Positions 62,685 to 64,000 of a DNA stretch of 64,000 nucleotides are shown piece after piece (the first letter of the stretch is position 1; every line of letters begins with the position of its first letter). Under the pieces are notes generated by a model. It did no database searches and was not told where the DNA came from. It was given only the letters and a program-made list of their open reading frames with translations. The position numbers and the translations under genes were made by a program. The DNA lies in the NCBI GenBank assembly GCA_036725345.1, contig DAIMEJ010000014.1, positions 14,543 to 78,542 of the forward strand, read 5' to 3'. This DNA is from JAPLJU01 sp036725345 (lineage in GTDB: Bacteria; Desulfobacterota; Syntrophia; Syntrophales; UBA2192).

Positions 62685-63932
62685 TCATTCTGATTCCAGT
62701 ATGAATTGTCGAAGCATCTCGAGGGCCCACTGCGACGTGATCTCCTTGATGCGCCTTCGGTCCCAGCGGAACTGGAAGTTCCGGCACACCCTTCTCCTGC
62801 CGTCCGTGACGGCGATGAATACGGTGCCCACGGGTTTTCGCTCCGTCCCGCCCGTCGGCCCGGCAATGCCCGTCGTGGATAGTCCGATATCCGTTTTTGC
62901 CATCCGGCGAACGCCTTCGGCCATCAGGATGGCTGTCGTATCACTCACCGACCCGAATTCCTCCAGCGTTTGCTCCGGCACGTCCAGGAGGTCCGTCTTG
63001 GAACGGTTGCTGTAGGCGACAACCCCTCGCTCGAAGTACAGGGAGCTTCCGGGCACGTTTGTGATGCGATCCGTGATGAGGCCCCCCGTCAGGGATTCCG
63101 CCACGGCGACCGTCAGTCTCCTCTCCGCGAGAAGCGCCCCCACGATCCCCTCGAGCGTGTCATCGTCGTATCCGAAGATGTGTTTGCCGAGCCTATCCTC
63201 AATCTTTTTCCGGACGTCGTCGAGTTGCTTCCGGACCCGCCTTCCATCCCTGTCCCTGGCCGTGAGCACGATGTGGTTCTCGGGGAAACGGGGATAGAAG
63301 CCGATGCTCAGCGTCTTTTTGTCATAGCCGACATCGGCGAGGGCTTCGTCGACCAGCGCTTCGGCGAGACCGAAAAGCTTGATCGTCTTTGTCAGGACCA
63401 CCTCTTTTTTCCCGCCGGAGGCCTTCTCCAGGGTCGGCAGCACCCCTTCAGGGAAGATCTTCCGCACTTCGCGGGGGACGCCGGGGATCACGATGATGAC
63501 CTTGCGGTTTCGCTTCAGCGCGTAGCCCCAGGCCGTGCCGACGGGGTTCGGGATCGGCTGCGCCCCTTTCGGGAAGGTGGCCTGCTTGGCGTTGTTGTCG
63601 GACCAGCGGATCTTGAATCGCTCAAAGCGATCCTTGATGACCTTGAGGGCCTGTTCATCCAGATAGAGTTTGAGCCCGAAGGCTTTTGCGATGCATTCCG
63701 TCGTGATGTCGTCCGCCGTGGGGCCGAGTCCCCCCGTGACGATCACGGCGTTGGAAATAGGAAGGAGAAAATCCAGGGCCCCCTTGATGGCGCTTGCCGA
63801 ATCACCCACGGCCATCGAGGCGGAGACTTCGAAGGCCCTGGATGCCAGTTCGCCGGCGAGATAGGCCGTGTTTGTGTCCTGAATGCGGCCGGTGGTTAGC
63901 TCGTTGCCGATGGTTAAAATGCCAACTCTCAT
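62685..63932 (-). CDS. cinA: CinA: molybdopterin-binding-type domain plus nicotinamide-nucleotide amidase
   Basis: 415 residues from the ATG at 63932. The N-terminal COG1058-type domain is clear: VGILTIGNELTTGRIQDTNTAYLAGELASR and VTGGLGPTADDITTE. The C-terminal amidase domain (PncC type) has LTVAVAESLTGGLITDRITNVPGSSLYFERGVVAYSN and STTGIAGPTGGTERKPVGTVFIA. The enzyme deamidates nicotinamide mononucleotide in the pyridine-nucleotide cycle. In many bacteria the gene is next to recA, as here. It is the first gene of the block visible in the window, and no ribosome site is obvious. Confidence 0.95.
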   Translation of the reverse strand: MRVGILTIGNELTTGRIQDTNTAYLAGELASRAFEVSASMAVGDSASAIKGALDFLLPISNAVIVTGGLGPTADDITTECIAKAFGLKLYLDEQALKVIKDRFERFKIRWSDNNAKQATFPKGAQPIPNPVGTAWGYALKRNRKVIIVIPGVPREVRKIFPEGVLPTLEKASGGKKEVVLTKTIKLFGLAEALVDEALADVGYDKKTLSIGFYPRFPENHIVLTARDRDGRRVRKQLDDVRKKIEDRLGKHIFGYDDDTLEGIVGALLAERRLTVAVAESLTGGLITDRITNVPGSSLYFERGVVAYSNRSKTDLLDVPEQTLEEFGSVSDTTAILMAEGVRRMAKTDIGLSTTGIAGPTGGTERKPVGTVFIAVTDGRRRVCRNFQFRWDRRRIKEITSQWALEMLRQFILESE

Positions 63933-64000
63933 ACTATTGCCAAAAAATTTTGAGCAACTGTGTTTCGAGTCAAGGTAATTAACTAAGCATATTTCCAATA

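Overview
The window reads as chromosomal DNA of an anaerobic deltaproteobacterium (Desulfobacterota), most plausibly of the Syntrophales/Syntrophobacterales type. This is inferred from gene content, not from a marker phylogeny. The supports are high GC, several unrelated acyl-CoA dehydrogenases, MaoC and crotonase genes, a 4-hydroxybutyryl-CoA dehydratase-like protein, FN3/CFI-box surface proteins, QueG-like ferredoxin-type proteins, a DUF2275-type zinc-finger anti-sigma factor and a cinA-thpR-recA-recX-alaS block. No rRNA, tRNA, CRISPR array, phage or intact insertion sequence was seen. Coding density is high and most genes are on the minus strand.

Layout. 0-2.7 kb: 3' end of a HerA-like ATPase, a small unknown gene and an acyl-CoA dehydrogenase. 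2.7-8.1 kb: a double FN3/CFI-box surface protein with a candidate sigma-54 promoter, preceded by a GlrK/QseG/GlrR-like kinase, lipoprotein and sigma-54 activator operon. 8.5-14 kb: an EamA transporter, a secreted MBL-fold hydrolase, a second acyl-CoA dehydrogenase and small enzymes. 13.7-17.8 kb: a minus-strand operon holding a queuosine 5'-phosphate N-glycosylase (QNG1/DUF2419), an EamA transporter, a DNMT2-type methyltransferase, an alpha/beta hydrolase and a minimal zincin. 18-22 kb: ECF sigma factor, anti-sigma factor and a VIT/VWA/AgmX protein. 22-33.7 kb: mixed housekeeping and stress genes, including two QueG-like proteins, MarR, Rnk, a YpfJ-type protease, an acyltransferase, phosphatases and a patatin. 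33.7-46 kb: catabolic and redox enzymes with an OmpA/LysM/lipoprotein envelope cluster between them. 46-54.5 kb: secreted proteins, a PAS protein, an FN3/SBBP lipoprotein and a two-component system. 54.7-57.4 kb: a B12-binding radical SAM enzyme and a pirin. 57.7-64 kb: alaS, recX, recA, thpR and cinA.

The most interesting feature is the linkage of QNG1 with a DNMT2-like protein carrying the family's CFT signature, with a DMT-superfamily transporter gene between them. In eukaryotes queuosine at tRNA position 34 stimulates DNMT2 methylation of C38. A bacterial operon that pairs queuine recycling with the C38 methyltransferase would be a compact tRNA-modification module. Two QueG-like proteins lie 6 and 13 kb away, but no tgt or queA is in the window.

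Other notable points are: a surface protein that looks like two tandem genes fused with the second signal peptide retained; a near-consensus -24/-12 promoter with a perfect upstream inverted repeat; a histone H1-like basic tail on alanyl-tRNA synthetase; and an AbfD-like protein lacking the histidine cluster ligand. All family assignments come from reading motifs against remembered family features; no database search was run.
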